64,000 nt of DNA from Oreohelix idahoensis (GCA_024509875.1 JAMPIV010014835.1:648001-712000), one strand, 5' to 3'; counted from the first letter of the stretch, positions 1 through 11,255 are shown. The notes: generated by a model from the letters alone, not told the origin. A program made the numbers and translations.

Positions 1-470
1 TATCGCGGAGAATACATCCATTTTCACCGCAGAGATGGTGGCAATACTAAAATCACTATACATAATCTATAACAACCCTCCCAAGAAAGTAACAATTTTA
101 AATGACTCTCTTTCAACAATTCAAGCACTTAGAAACTGACGAGAATGTAGTAGACCTGAAATAGAAGAGGAGATATTTCTGGCTACTACGTACTTATATT
201 CCAGAGGATGTTCAGTCTTAATCGCTTGGATACCTTCACATGTTGACATAAAGGGAAATGAAAAGCCGGATAAAGAAGCATAGAAAGGTAGATCAGATAA
301 AAATCTAATAAATGTAGAGATGAGTAAATCAGAGATTAAGTGCTTAATTAAAGATTTAATAACAGATGAATGGAATAGAAAGTGGCACAGTGGGTTAAAC
401 TCACGGGCAATAGAGGAAGTTAAGTCCACGGTGACAGAGGTGGAATTAACCTCACGGTTATCACTAGGGG
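1..470 (+). pseudogene. LINE RNase H domain and C-terminal tail, decayed
   Basis: The plus strand encodes a recognisable but broken RNase H domain of a non-LTR retrotransposon. Visible blocks are an acidic 'FTAEMVAIL' segment near the left edge, 'LNDSLSTIQAL' where the family has a D-S-A/L motif, and 'IAWIPSHVDIKGNEKPDKEA' with the usual W-[IV]-P-[SG]-H and N-E-x-x-D pattern. In-frame stops interrupt it after 'ALRN' and after 'DKEA'. The following region, with 'DEWNRKWHSG', resembles the LINE tail at 22463-22740, so both may come from one family. The 5' part is outside the window. In life the domain removes RNA from RNA:DNA hybrids during target-primed reverse transcription. This copy cannot make an active protein. 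Confidence 0.7.
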
Positions 471-1440
471 GCGCCAGCTAGCCACAAAACGAAAAGGGTG
501 CAGTTTCGCAAGTCTACCCATGCTGCTTTCTGTGGAATTTCATGCAAGACGTCTGCCATACATCCTTGTTGTGTGCCACGGATAACGGCCCCTTTCGGGG
601 TCTGAACTAAACTGGCAATGAATCTTAGAGCCAGTGGATCTCTAAAGATGTGTGTAGCACACCGATGAGTGGTATATGCTCTGACACCCATTAATCCACT
701 CTCAAATCATGAGTCAAATGATAAATGAATCATCAGTGAATGACCCCAAATCTAAGGTGGACCAATGTGCCGAGAGACTGAATGGCGGCTGGGTAAGCAG
801 TCGCGAAGATTGGCTGTCTGGAGGGCGATCGGTGCGGCACCAGGCAGATGGACTCCGTAAGGACATCCCTTGCCTCTTCCCTGGTATGGTGGGTCTACCA
901 GGATGACCGAACATTTCCACCATTTATTGCAAATACACTACGAGTATTTTAACTATCCAGCATCATCGCAGGAGCTACGGAGATCGTGCTCTGTCGTCGA
1001 TACCTGCAGCAAATGAAATGAGGAAATACAAATGCAGAGGGAGAGAAAAAACGAACGAACGAACTTTATTTTCAAAGGGTTGAGAATTGGGCTCGCAGGC
1101 CCGTCTGACATTCTGCCCTTCCTTTCTCTCATCTTTCATACTGAATTCATTTATTCTCACATGGATTTTACATATCAATGTCAAGGAATTCAACGTTGTA
1201 AAGTAAAATAAAATAGCACACTCATATTAACATTAACTACTTATAAACATGACATAAAATTTGCTGTAAAGTACAAACATCGTCGTTAGAACCTACAGTT
1301 GACATCATAAGAAAGGATAATTTGATTAGGGGCGGGGGGTGGGGGTGGGGGGGGGGGGGGTTACGCACAGATTTTTTCGAAAGACATTGTGTAATTATTT
1401 TCGAAAGACATTGTATAAGTTTTTCTAAAGACATTGTATA
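471..1440. other. Unassigned intergenic DNA with short simple repeats
   Basis: No coding family is recognised here. The stretch holds a short (ACGA)n run near 1048-1064, a G-rich tract at 1330-1361, and three imperfect copies of a roughly 22-nt unit containing 'AAAGACATTGT' at about 1377-1440, directly next to the Tc1-like element. The segment 1237-1330 is repeated with few changes at 4258-4346. Confidence 0.5.
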
Positions 1441-2663
1441 TACTGAAGCACATTAAAAACGCACCACTATTATATATACTGATGCCGAGAAGCTGGCAAA
1501 AAAAAGTGTGGGAATGGATTTTCCCCGTGTTTGCCATGCGGTAGAGAGCGAATGGCTGCTGGAATGGAAAGTGCAAGATTCAACCCATGGGTGTGTGTAC
1601 AGACTACATGAAAACGATGAAAGTTACACGTGCAACACGATTCTCAACAGCTATGATCCTGAAAATGTGTACGCGTTGTGGAAGTATACTCGGTATAAAA
1701 AGGCCGTTGAGACAAAACACCCAGTACATGTGCTTGAAATGCCACGACTATCTGAAAACGACTGCCAACGAGCCATTGGTATGTTGGAGACCGGAATGAG
1801 CTCGCGGGCCATTGCCAGAAGGATGAATTGCCACCACAGCACTATTGTACGTCTCAATGAACGTTACGGAACCACTGGCAGGGCCCGGGAGAGACGGCGG
1901 GGTGGCCAACCACGAGTTACTACCCCTGCGCAAGATCGTCATATTGTGCTGAGTCACCTAAGGAATTGACTCTCCCGGCAAGTCAAACAGCAAGAGCAAT
2001 AGTGGGTAGACATGGGCAAGTCTCTCGAATGACAGTCATACGACGACTCAGAGATACAGGCCTTACTGCAAGACGACCTTATGTTGGGCCAACTTGACTC
2101 ACAGACATCGTTAGCAGCGCCTGCAATGGGCAGAGCAACATATCAGATGGACTAGACTGCAGTTGAATGCTGTCCTATTCACAGACGAGAACAGATTCAA
2201 CATATCCTTTGCAGATGGACGTATGCGGATTTAGCGACGGTGTGAAGAGCGCTTTGCAGATTGCTGTGTCAACCGATTTCGAGGTGGCAGTATTCACATT
2301 TGGGGAGGATTCAGTTTTCACCATCGCTTGACTCTTCACGTCTTCCGTGGAAATGTTAATGCTGTGACACATCGAGATGAGGTTCTGGATGCACTGGTTG
2401 CTCCTGCGTTCACAATTTATCCAGACTTGCAGCTTCTCCAGCAGGATAACGCACGTGCATTTTTTTGTATTTTTGGTTTTCTCCCTTGCCTGCACAGAAT
2501 GCAATGAATTTCATAACAATCAAATGTACAAATTAATGACCAGCATGGATTCATAGGAAAATGAATAAAGATTCCAAATATGTAAACTTGTACACACTTA
2601 TATTTACATTTCACACTCTGTTCCTGGATTATACAGGTGGTGCGTTTTTAATGTGCTTCAGTA
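1441..2663 (+). mobile_element. Tc1-like DNA transposon, non-autonomous remnant
   Basis: Two 27-bp perfect terminal inverted repeats start TACTGAAGCACATTAAAAAC at 1441-1467 and lie inverted at 2637-2663. Each is flanked by TA (1439-1440 and 2664-2665), the expected target duplication for the Tc1/mariner superfamily. The 1223-bp length is close to a small autonomous Tc1 element. The interior carries a broken transposase on the plus strand. TIRs, TA duplication and transposase homology agree, so the identification is firm. The transposase is disabled, so any movement would need help in trans. Confidence 0.9.
1737..2465 (+). pseudogene. Tc1-like transposase, frameshifted and truncated
   Basis: The N-terminal part (about 1737-1969) holds a paired helix-turn-helix DNA-binding domain with 'MPRLSENDCQRAIGMLETG', 'SRAIARRMNCHHSTIVRL' and an 'RRRGGQPRVTT' linker. 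After a stop at about 1967 the homology continues in other frames. It includes 'VSRMTVIRRLRDTGL' (second helix-turn-helix), 'FTDENRFNISFADGRMRI' with the first catalytic Asp, a 'GGSIHIWGG' block, and 'LLQQDNARAHFF' with the second catalytic Asp. Homology then stops and the third catalytic acidic residue is missing. Stops plus the lost C-terminus make this a pseudogene. The enzyme would normally cut and paste the element at TA sites. Confidence 0.88.
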
Positions 2664-2739
2664 TATATTAACTTGCTTGGATTGTACATTTATTCTTTCG
2701 TACAGTCTAAGCTAGATAACTCTTGTATTAACTGTGAAT

Positions 2740-3985
2740 CATTTTACAAGGATGATTACTTCCTCTTGTGACGGGACTCCAGGTCCACTTTTTTGAACGA
2801 TGTGTTTGTCATTCTCCTTGTATGGTAGTATCGGGCTACCGTTTCTTCGAATGATTGAAACCAGTGTTGAGGATTCTTTTGCTGTCCATATAAGGCGCGA
2901 TTTCTTACTAAATCGTTCTGGAATGTTCATCAACCATCGTCTCGTTTCTGATTACTACTCAAGTATATGCGTTCTGCGCATGTCTGACTTTAAGAGAGTT
3001 AGAATCGTCTTCCGCCCAGCGGGGATTCGAGATGATGTACTGAGCAGAGGACAGACGCATTGGCGTCTTGTGATTTTTCATAGGGAAATATATTGTCTTT
3101 GTGAGTTAGTTATCTAACTAGACTTTTCCCAGTATTATTCAAGCCGCCTGGAGGCATATGTTTTAGTGGTTGATTCCGAAGAAAGGTAATACCTCTTTAT
3201 TGAACTTTACGATACGATCTAGTAGTTCGACATTTTGTTGCTCTCTGCTCGCTTGTGTGATTCAAAATGGAGAGGTGCTTTGATTAGGATTTCGCCACCG
3301 GTATCTTTATACCTGAACAATTTACATATATGGGTCGCTTTAGACCAACAGGACTATTGTCTGTATTCCAGGATTCGCTATGCCAGCGATTACGCCTAAG
3401 TCAAAGGGTTAGACTTAGGAATAAGATAAAGGTCAGTTCGACCTGTACTCCTCAGTGCTATTTCTCGTGCAATCGATAACGGACTTATTTATTATACCTG
3501 ATCTGCCAGCATCAGGAGAGGAGTAATGATTATTATGTATGTGTACTGATGAAATGCAGCTGACACTGTTACACTATTGATAGTAATGAATATTAATGCA
3601 TCCAGCTCTGTGCCATATTATTTAGACAGATTTATGAATAATAACTTTATAACTTGAACGGTTGTTTACGCTATGACTGATGAGGATTGGATCCTACATG
3701 ACTAACAGTTGGCACCAATATCATTTTTGAATGCTGAAAACTATTGAACTGTGATGTTTATGATGTATGTGAAGTAACTGTCGTTGTGGCGTGAAATAAA
3801 TGATGAAAACGTCAAGAGCAGTTACCTCCTTTATGACTTCTCACGTCACTTTGCCTGTGCTGTAACTCTGTGGACTAGCTAACTACTTTACACACAGCAA
3901 CAACATAAACCAGATAAGACACCCTACACTACAACTATAATTTAACTGGTGTCGATAGGGGTGGTAATTGAAGTCAGCCTAAATC
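2740..3985 (+). repeat. Putative LTR-like repeat, copy 1
   Basis: A non-coding block whose last 200 bases resemble 28385-28600. Both contain a 'TTGTGGCGT' block, an AATAAA polyadenylation-type signal (near 3797 and 28440) and a following 'GAAAACGTCAA'-like segment. At its right end 'TGGTGTCGATAGGGGTGG' (about 3949-3966) looks like a tRNA primer-binding site. I infer an old LTR, but neither the left border nor a target duplication was found. An unrelated dispersed repeat is possible. Confidence 0.3.
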
Positions 3986-4013
3986 CACCCTTATCAGGGG
4001 GCCATGTAATTAG

Positions 4014-4256
4014 AACTAGCGCAGTGGTCTATGGTTCGATCCCCAGATGAGGCTGGAATTTTTTAGGCCACAAACGGCTCCTGGGTCGACCCAGCCCCAA
4101 ATGGGTACCAGAGCAACTCTGGGAAGGTTAAGGCAGCCGGCGTGATGCCGACCACATCACCCCTCGTGTGCCGACGGTCAAGATAATATGGGCCTAACAC
4201 CATATTTCGAATATGCCTCAATGGGCGTGTAACAAGTTCCTTTACCTTTACCTTTT
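4014..4256 (+). mobile_element. tRNA-derived SINE with internally deleted head
   Basis: A box-A-like TAGCGCAGTGG is followed almost at once by a perfect box B, GGTTCGATCCC, then a body and a (CTTTAC)n tail at about 4230-4256. These are the parts of a tRNA-derived SINE transcribed by RNA polymerase III. The A-to-B distance is only a few bases, whereas tRNA genes and SINE heads normally have 30 or more, so part of the head is deleted. The right flank (from 4257) matches 1237-1330, indicating insertion into, or next to, another repeat. Confidence 0.7.
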
Positions 4257-4620
4257 ACTTATAAACATGACATAAAATATGTTGACAAGTACAAACATCG
4301 TCATTAGAACCTACAGTTGATATTATAAGAAAAGATAATCCGATTAGGGGGGCATGTAATCAGAATAAAGTATTCGAAAAGTCTACGATTGTATGAATAG
4401 GGACTGAGGTTGTTTCTTAGGTTATGTGGAAGACAATTCCAAAGATGAGCAGCAGAGTACGCTAAGCTTTTCTTGAATAGGGGAGAGAAGAGGAGAGGGA
4501 GAAAAAGAAGGGCAGGAAATAGAAGGTTCAGAAAGAAAGCAGATCGCTTCTCGATGAAATGTGTGCGTATAGGATACTGGAATTGTCGAAGTGCTAATCA
4601 ACGAGCAGCCTTTATACAAA

Positions 4621-5465
4621 CAATCATGTTATTGTTATTGTTAATTATAATCGACGTCATTGCACTCCGGGCAAACCCATAGGTGCTCAGTCTCCCGCAG
4701 CATATGTCGAAGGGTATGAATGCTAATTGTTGCTATTGCGCACTGGTTGTATACACGGAGGATGCGTCCTCTCATACGTCCATCCCTGCTGGTCTTACGT
4801 TTGATGCCGAATTCCAGCAGTCTTAGCCTTGATGATTCATCGATTGCAATGGCATTCTCTAATAGACGAACATGATTCGCCCTCAGTATTTCTTCCTTAT
4901 CCATGGCCAATGCACCTTTTATGGGTGCTCTTGAAGCTAATCTGTCAGCTCTTTCATTGCCACATACCCAGACATGACCAGGACAATAGATCTATATCAG
5001 TTCTTGAAGATTCGATGCTTCTATGGAGGTTTTCCATTCATATCGAAGCCAACCATTTTGGACCTTTCGAAGCATGGATTGTGAGTCTGATACAATAACT
5101 GCCTTTGTTAATAAAGTCTCAGACATTCATCTTAAGGCAGCAGTAACTTCCTCTACCTCCATTCTCATGCTGGAGGTTGTTATCATGTAAGCCCCGCTAT
5201 GTTCAGCGACGGTTCCGCCCTTTACTCTAGCAGAGAAGCCCCACCCTGATTTATTACCACAGATTACAGACCCATCAGTGTACACAATGTCATCATCATC
5301 CCCAGCATTATCATTTATAAGCTGATCAACTTCCAGCTCTGTTCTCCCATTGGCCCAAGTTCTGCATTCTCTACCAAGGCTGATGATGACTTGCTGGTAG
5401 TTCACCCAGCTCTCATCTGACTTACTCCACTCTTCTCCATTGAATATACTTTCAACTGGGGTCAC
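4621..5465 (-). pseudogene. LINE 3' part: RNase H and C-terminal tail (I/Nimb-like)
   Basis: Reading the minus strand from 5465, the sequence encodes 'DDDIVYTDGSVICGNKSGWG' (RNase H with the first catalytic Asp) and 'SGAYMITTSSMRMEVEEV' (catalytic Glu). It later shows a 'DKEEILRANHVRLLEN' region and a terminal 'EHLWVCPECNDVDYN'. The element ends at 4621 in a (TAACAA)n-type tail. The same domain order, with close similarity, occurs in the plus-strand LINE at 17920-22462, which fixes the family. Stops break the frame between 4910 and 5127. The element starts abruptly at RNase H, with no reverse transcriptase, and abuts an endonuclease fragment in the opposite orientation. Confidence 0.78.
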
Positions 5466-6132
5466 CTGTCTAACAGGTCACCTGTCCGCCTGCGCCATCA
5501 TGTACAATTTCGATATCCTCATGACCCAGGAGACAAATTTAAAAGCCAATAGTGTTATCAATCGCCCAGGCTACAGATGTTACTCCAATCCATGTGGGCC
5601 TGGTAGACGAGGGCAAGCTATATATGTAAAACATGAGCTCCCTCATATGTGGCTGGATACAAGTTCCCAAACTAGTGAGGATGCAGTATTGCAGGGGATT
5701 GTTGTGAATATAGGCAGTCAGGAGTGGTAGGTCTACAATTTATATGCTTATGTCAACCATCGTACAGCAGAGAGTAGTTGGAATTTTCTGGCGGAAATGT
5801 AAGAAGATTCTAACATAAGGTGTTTAATTGCTGGCGATTTAAATGCTAGATCCAAGGAGTGGGGGAACACGGAAAATAGGCACGGTATAGCTATGAGCCA
5901 GGCATTACTTAATGTAAGCCTTACCATCTTGAATGATGGACGCGCAACTAGACTGGCAACTAAACTTTGGGATACAATTGGTGTCATAGATCTGACATTC
6001 ATCTCTAGTGCTGCCACCAACAGGGTACGTTGGGATGTATTAGTGGTAGTACTTTTGGGAGGAGAGCGGTCGCACTGTTGTACTATAGCAGTGGATCAAA
6101 TCCACTGGTCCACCTGGTGCAGTCAAGTTTAG
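5440..6132 (+). pseudogene. LINE apurinic-type endonuclease fragment
   Basis: The plus strand encodes the central part of a non-LTR endonuclease. It contains 'FDILMTQETNLKAN' (the QET motif with the catalytic Glu), then 'GYRCYSNPCGPGRRGQAIYV', and after a stop at about 5730 a 'LIAGDLNARSKEWGN' block (the G-D-[FL]-N-A motif). It ends in 'IDLTFISSAATN' (the D-L-T-F motif). In LINEs this domain nicks the target DNA for target-primed reverse transcription. Stops at about 5729 and 5801 disable it. The left junction shares the 11-mer GGTCACCTGTC, in duplicate, with the oppositely oriented RNase H fragment. Confidence 0.75.
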
Positions 6133-6845
6133 TATATGGCTCCCAGAAGCTATGGATAGTAATGGCCATCCCCCGGTAACAGTCTCGACCGACTGGCCAA
6201 ACTATACTGAACGCCCCTGTAGTGCCGGGGTCCCCTCGCCCACTTGCCATAAATCCTAAGTACAAAGTCCCACTCGTGAGTAAACCCAGCCCTTGACCCG
6301 ATACTGCAAATCCCTTCGTGAAGGCACCTAGATGCATGCTGTGGCGATCCATCTGACTAAACAGGAAGCACTAAAGCTCTCCTAAAGGCTGGACATTAGT
6401 GGTACTAACCAGACGAACAGCAAGTCATTGAGTGGCGGGGATTGCACATTGGTGAGCCCCACAGAGACTGCAGTGATTGAAGCTTGGGGAATGCAAACCA
6501 ACGCTCCAGAGGGAAGCTTCTGGACTGGGAAATACGAAACTTGAAACAAACCAGGACTGCAGGGGAAACTATTCCTCACTGATGATGGTAAAAACCGCTC
6601 ACCCACGTCTTACACACCCAGGTGGAAAACTCATGACCAGCGCACAATGCCCAGAATGAGGGAGAAGCTGAATCTACCTATTTCAACCAAAAGTATACGA
6701 GCTCGGACGTCGCCTCGTAAAAGGTCCGCGCCAGGCAGGATGTTCCTCGGCTGCCTTTGGTGACAAATATGCTACTGAGGGCAACATAAACATACTCAAG
6801 CTGAATATTGATGCATTAAGACCGAAGGCCAATGTTAACTATTAG
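6133..6845 (+). other. LINE 5' untranslated / ORF1 region, ending at the start of an endonuclease
   Basis: A GC-richer block without an open frame. Near its right end it encodes 'GNINILKLNIDALRPKANVN', which matches the usual beginning of a LINE endonuclease ('ILQxNxxGLxxK'). I therefore read 6133-6845 as the 5' part of a LINE, probably the same family as the neighbouring fragments but out of order: the endonuclease start lies to the right of the endonuclease core. No ORF1 protein is recognisable. Confidence 0.4.
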
Positions 6846-7074
6846 CATACCAGTGTTAAATATTCTTCTTTGTTGAATTCCACCAGAGTTAAATGCTGTT
6901 TCTATATATACTGTTGAATGGTGTATAGATATGAAATTGTATTGTTCTTTGTTCACACTGACATCAACTATTTACAGGACCACAGTGTTAAGAGGTATGG
7001 TGGTCTGTGGAAGCTCCAATGTTAAAGCCTTGTTGTTGGCCCCAGCGTTGCTCGTCAGAGTGGTTGTTAGGAAT

Positions 7075-8475
7075 AGGAATATCAACTCGACCTACGCAGT
7101 GGTGTGTAGACATAGAGTGAGAGTATAATACGCGAATGATGAAAGAGTTCGAAGAGTTGATAAATGTTCTTTTTCTCACTCATGTATGGCTGGAAGTCAT
7201 CGACGCCAACTGCTGTGTACTTTTTGTTACAGTTTAATTGGACGTACACATTCGACAGCACGGATACAGTGACAAATCACAGGTTGGCATAATACATCAT
7301 GGTACAATTGATAAATGGTCTTGCAATGATACATGGGCACTCGTTGAATCATAGCACAATGGAATGTCAGTAGACAAGCACTCAGTATTGCCCATATATA
7401 TATATATCATCTGAGTTTACTGACAAAGCACGTCAGTTTATAAACAATATTCAAGATGGCTTCTAGACCTAACCTCGTCTAGCGAAGATTCCTTTAAATA
7501 ATGTTCAGCACATATTTTTCATATAATCATTTTGAACCGCTAGTAATGGGTTCTCATCTGTAGCAGTGATCTCTGGACTCATCAAGCGATAGTACGGGGC
7601 ATCCCTTTTCTCTTCTTGAAAGTCACAAAATATTTGGATACAAGATGGCTTCTGGTGAGCTGTCACTCACGTTTGGATACAGACAATGAATCTGTATTAA
7701 AGTTAGTCATTCATTAAATGTTCTCATGGCTCTGTAGATTCTATCATGATACAATTGACTTCATCATACAAGATATAGTGCTGCTAGAAATGAATGTCTT
7801 CTTCATCTAGTTAAATATTCTCTCAGACGTACAAATCGTGCGTCTGCTTATCGAAAACGATGGCTTCGTAAGAGAGTTCATAAGAAATGCTTTTGTTACC
7901 TTGGTATCAGAAATATGATTCTGCCATTCCTTGGCAATAAGAATAAACACTGGGGTAAAGCATACAGGATAGCTCTAAACGTCTATCACTTTCCCCATCA
8001 ATCTTGAGATCACTTTTCCCGGCGACAAGCCGATACAGAAAAACACGACAGCCCCCATCAGGGCGAAGCCAAATCACCACTCTCTAGCCACACATCCGCT
8101 GAACAGCCTTTGACCTTTCTAGCGACAAAGAACATATAGTTCGACTTAGATATGTAAAGATATACAGATATAAGACAGACTTGTCCTACCTAGACAAACA
8201 CTACACATAAATTCAGGCCATATATATTCTGAAGCAAGAACAATCTATTTCTACCCAAACAAAGAATAAATCGTAGTAAAACTAGATTCATCCGCGGAGT
8301 TCGATCGAAAGTGGCGAAACTCCTTTCAAGGGAAGTAACTCAATAATGACTTTTCCTTAAGCACTAAAAAGTATCTATTTTGTTTACAAAATATTTGCGA
8401 ACATAACAAGCATACAAATGTATAATATTGCAAGATATCAAAGACTGCACGTAACAGTCTTGGAACTGAAGAAGG
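7075..8475 (-). repeat. Diverged LTR of the B/C retrotransposon family
   Basis: This block aligns along most of its length with the LTR of element C (56437-57894) and, inverted, with the 5' LTR of element B (50533-52216). All share 'TTAATTGGACGTACACA', 'ACATGGGCACTC', and the segment encoding 'GIRNM.LPFLGN.NKHWGKAY'. It ends at about 8475 in '...GCACGTAACAGTCTT', the same terminus as the element C LTR. The left 240 bp are lost or too diverged to align. No internal coding region of the family is adjacent, so this is a solo LTR or an LTR fragment. Strand is given for the orientation of the parent retrotransposon. Confidence 0.7.
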
Positions 8476-8476
8476 T

Positions 8477-9170
8477 ACTAGAAGATCAGGAAATACTCAT
8501 AGCCCTGATAAAAGAAAACTTACTCAAGGACAAATTTGTTAGTTTTCCGACTACACAATGTACACATGCTCTTGCCATAACAATTGTCGAATTCTAACAC
8601 TAGTTAGAAACGACACACAAGCAGAGGTTGAAAACATTCACACCAATGGTGAAACAGACAAGCAGCATGTAAAAGTCTGGAAATGCAACAATATCTTCAA
8701 AATCTTCAACATTTATAGGTCACCTAGAGCAACAGACGGAGTCCACTTTGAGGATGTCAACTTCAGAAGAACAATAATAGCAGGTGATTTCAATGCCCAC
8801 TCCCCACTCTGGGGTTACCAGGACACCAATCCAGCTGGTCAGTAACACCTCTAACCTTATTATTCTCCAGGATAAAAATTCCCCACCTTCTCTCCTCCAC
8901 AAAGCCACAAGAATAAGCAGTCGGCCAGATCTAACTCTAATATCAGCAGATCCCAATGACCAGTGTACATGGAGAGTATTAGAGGACATTGGAAGCGACC
9001 ACCTACCTATCCTTATAACTATTACCCTGGACAGAACTGAAGCAAAAGCTAAAGCACAGCCACAGTGGAATTACACCAAAGCAGACTGCCAAGATTAGAT
9101 AAGTATTTAATCAATTCATCAGTGAAATCGACATGAATGATGATATCGACACTGTGAGTCTGCAAAACTA
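8477..9170 (+). pseudogene. Jockey-like LINE endonuclease fragment
   Basis: Starts within a 'LELKKVLEDQEILIALIKEN' segment typical of the beginning of Jockey-type endonucleases. It continues with 'FKIFNIYRSPRAT', 'RTIIAGDFNAHSPLWGYQDT' (the G-D-F-N-A-H-S motif), and after a one-base frame change near 8840 'RPDLTLISADPNDQCTWRVL' and 'IGSDHLPILITI' (the S-D-H motif that closes the active site). Key catalytic motifs are present, but frame breaks make it non-functional. It is joined head-to-head to a reverse transcriptase/RNase H piece on the other strand. Confidence 0.8.
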
Positions 9171-9219
9171 CAAGCCTCTGCCTCTGCTCTGAAGTTACTT
9201 GAAAATGTCTCTGTTGCGA

Positions 9220-10075
9220 CTGCTATCTTTTTCTGTGTGCATTGCTTAAGCTCAGGAAGACTCCTCCACCCCCATCTTCTGTTGCATTAGTCGCTGATCT
9301 ATCTGTGTATGCATGGATCCGGGTGTTGCTTGGGTAATGTTTCTCTATATATTTTGTTGTTAGGACTCGCCTTTCTGTTTCATTTTGGCTGTTCTTTCTC
9401 TCAATACCAGGAACGTTTTCTATCATTACAGGGAAGCACTAATGTTTCCAAATCGGTAGCTTGTGTGCGGTACATATGGGGGTAGCTGTTGATATTGCGT
9501 TTATGGGGTCTGCTTTCATCTTTGCTTTGACTGTCTTAAGTTGCTTCGTTTCAGTCTTCCCCTTCAATTTATTCTCTGGTGCATTGGGTGATCTATCAGC
9601 CTCCTGAATTTCTCGGCTAGTTGCTGGGTTCTGCTATCTGTTTTATCCTTCACAGGCTGGAGGTGAGTAATCTTTTCGAACTCTTCAATGGGTGTTGACT
9701 TCATGCCCCCTGTTATGATTCTCAATGTTTGGTTTTGGGTTCTGTTTATTTTGTCAAAGTTCGACATAGCTGCCGTTGACCATGCTGCAATGTCAGATTT
9801 TAAGACTGGTCTCACTCGCCAAGTATACAGCTTCTTTAGTACTCTCTCGTCTGCTCCCCAATGCGTGCCAGCAAGTTTTTTCATGATTGCTTATCTCTGC
9901 CGTGCTCTTGTCCTGTTTTTTTCAATCTGGGTTTTCCAAGTCAAGCGGCGATTAAAGGTAATGCATAGGTAGTTTGGGTTTTCATCTAGATGTAGATTTT
10001 TCCTATTTAGCACCAATGTGGAGATCTGTGGTTTGTTTGAGAGAGAAAACACGACGGAAGGCCACCGACTCACCT
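9220..10075 (-). pseudogene. Jockey-like LINE: end of reverse transcriptase and start of RNase H
   Basis: Minus strand, from 10073: 'NPNYLCITFNRRLTWKTQIE' and 'KKLAGTHWGADERVLKKLY' are the thumb region of a Jockey-type reverse transcriptase. They are followed by 'TQNQTLRIITGGMKSTPI', then near 9310 'YPSNTRIHAYTDRSA', the start of RNase H in which the usual Y-T-D-G-S reads Y-T-D-R-S. The piece is similar throughout to the plus-strand LINE at 15215-17900. It lacks the polymerase core with F-A-D-D and the RNase H end. Two frame changes separate its blocks. Confidence 0.78.
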
Positions 10076-10263
10076 TAACATCTCAGTATTCTTCTCTGAT
10101 AAGTAAGCTAACTACACTCACTCCGCACGCTTTTCTCATGTGCTCATAAACCTCGATTTACACATGAACGCCCCTGAGTATTCTTCAACCATGCTACGTG
10201 CTTCTAAACAGTGAACATTTAAATGTAACATTCCAAGCTTGCATACTTCAATAATAATACACT

Positions 10264-11255
10264 CTAACAGGTTACACCATACTCTACCCACACACATGTA
10301 TACACGTCATGTATCTCATGACAGGCTGGCTCTACTGATGCGCGTTCGTTGTACTTTTTCAGCAGATTGATGTGGTAAATTTTCTGATTACCTTTAATTG
10401 TTATCTTATAGTTGGTGCTGGAGATTTTCTCGACAACAGCATAGGGTTCTCTCCAACCAATCTGAAGTTTATTATGGCTGCTTGGCAAGAGCAATAAAAC
10501 TGTATCCCCAATGTTCAGTTCTCGATCCTTAGCTGTCCTGTTATAATATTGCGCATGTTTGTGGCGGGCTTTGCGCAAATTTGCCGTGGCCAACTTCCAA
10601 CCTATTTGGAGGCATTGCTTCAATTCCTCAACATAATGTGACGCGGTAATGACTGTGTCATCCGCTTTATCGTCTGTCCAGGATCTCAGAAGTGCCTCTA
10701 GAGGACCTTTGATTGGGCGCCCAAACAGCAGTGTTGCTGGCGGAATTCCTGTCGAGTGATGAGGTACCCCTCTGTAGGCGAACAGTGCCGCTGGCAGGTA
10801 GGAATCCCATGAACTTGGGTTCTGCTGCAGCTTTCGCAGTATGGAAATTAAGGTTCCATTGAACTGTTCTACTTGGCCGTTGCTCTGGGGGTGATATGGA
10901 GAGGTATGAATTTGTCGCGTTTGGAAAATCTGAAACACTTTTTCCATTAATTTCCCCCGAAATTGTGATCATTTTCCGTCAGGATCTGAAGAGGGAACCC
11001 CAACCTCGTAAATATAGTAAGGAGGGCTTCCGCTACATGAGTTGAGTCGCACGAAGGCATTGCTACTGCTTCTGCCTACATGGAGAATGTTTCGACCAAC
11101 GTCAGAATGTAGCTATTCTTTTTCTTTGTTCTAATCAGGGGTCCAACAATGTCGACTGCCACCCTTTCGAACGGGGTACCTGTTACAGGCATTTCTCCTA
11201 AGGTTACGGGAGCTACCCAGTGCTTAGGAGCTGCCTTTTGGCACTGTGAGCATGA
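10264..11255 (-). pseudogene. pol: Integrase core and C-terminus of element D
   Basis: After the stop at 11256 the minus strand reads on through 'FERVAVDIVGPLIRTKKKNS' (first catalytic Asp region) and a 'LTIFTRLGFPLQILTENDHN' block in which the usual S-D-x-G around the second Asp is altered. Then comes a 227-residue open frame from 10947 with 'YHPQSNGQVEQFNGTLISIL' (third catalytic residue Glu), 'YLPAALFAYRGVPHHSTGI', and the C-terminal 'NIGDTVLLLLPSSHNKLQIG' and 'NYKITIKGNQKIYHINLLKK' regions. Stops near 11075 and 10950 break it. Integrase would insert the cDNA into chromosomes. This copy is inactive. Confidence 0.82.

Noticed and set aside
1330..1361. G-rich tract as a functional G-quadruplex promoter element
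   Set aside because: No gene is near and the tract looks like a simple repeat.
7590..8010. Intact gene for the LTR antisense protein in the first LTR copy
   Set aside because: Frame changes near 7650 and stops soon after make this copy clearly broken.
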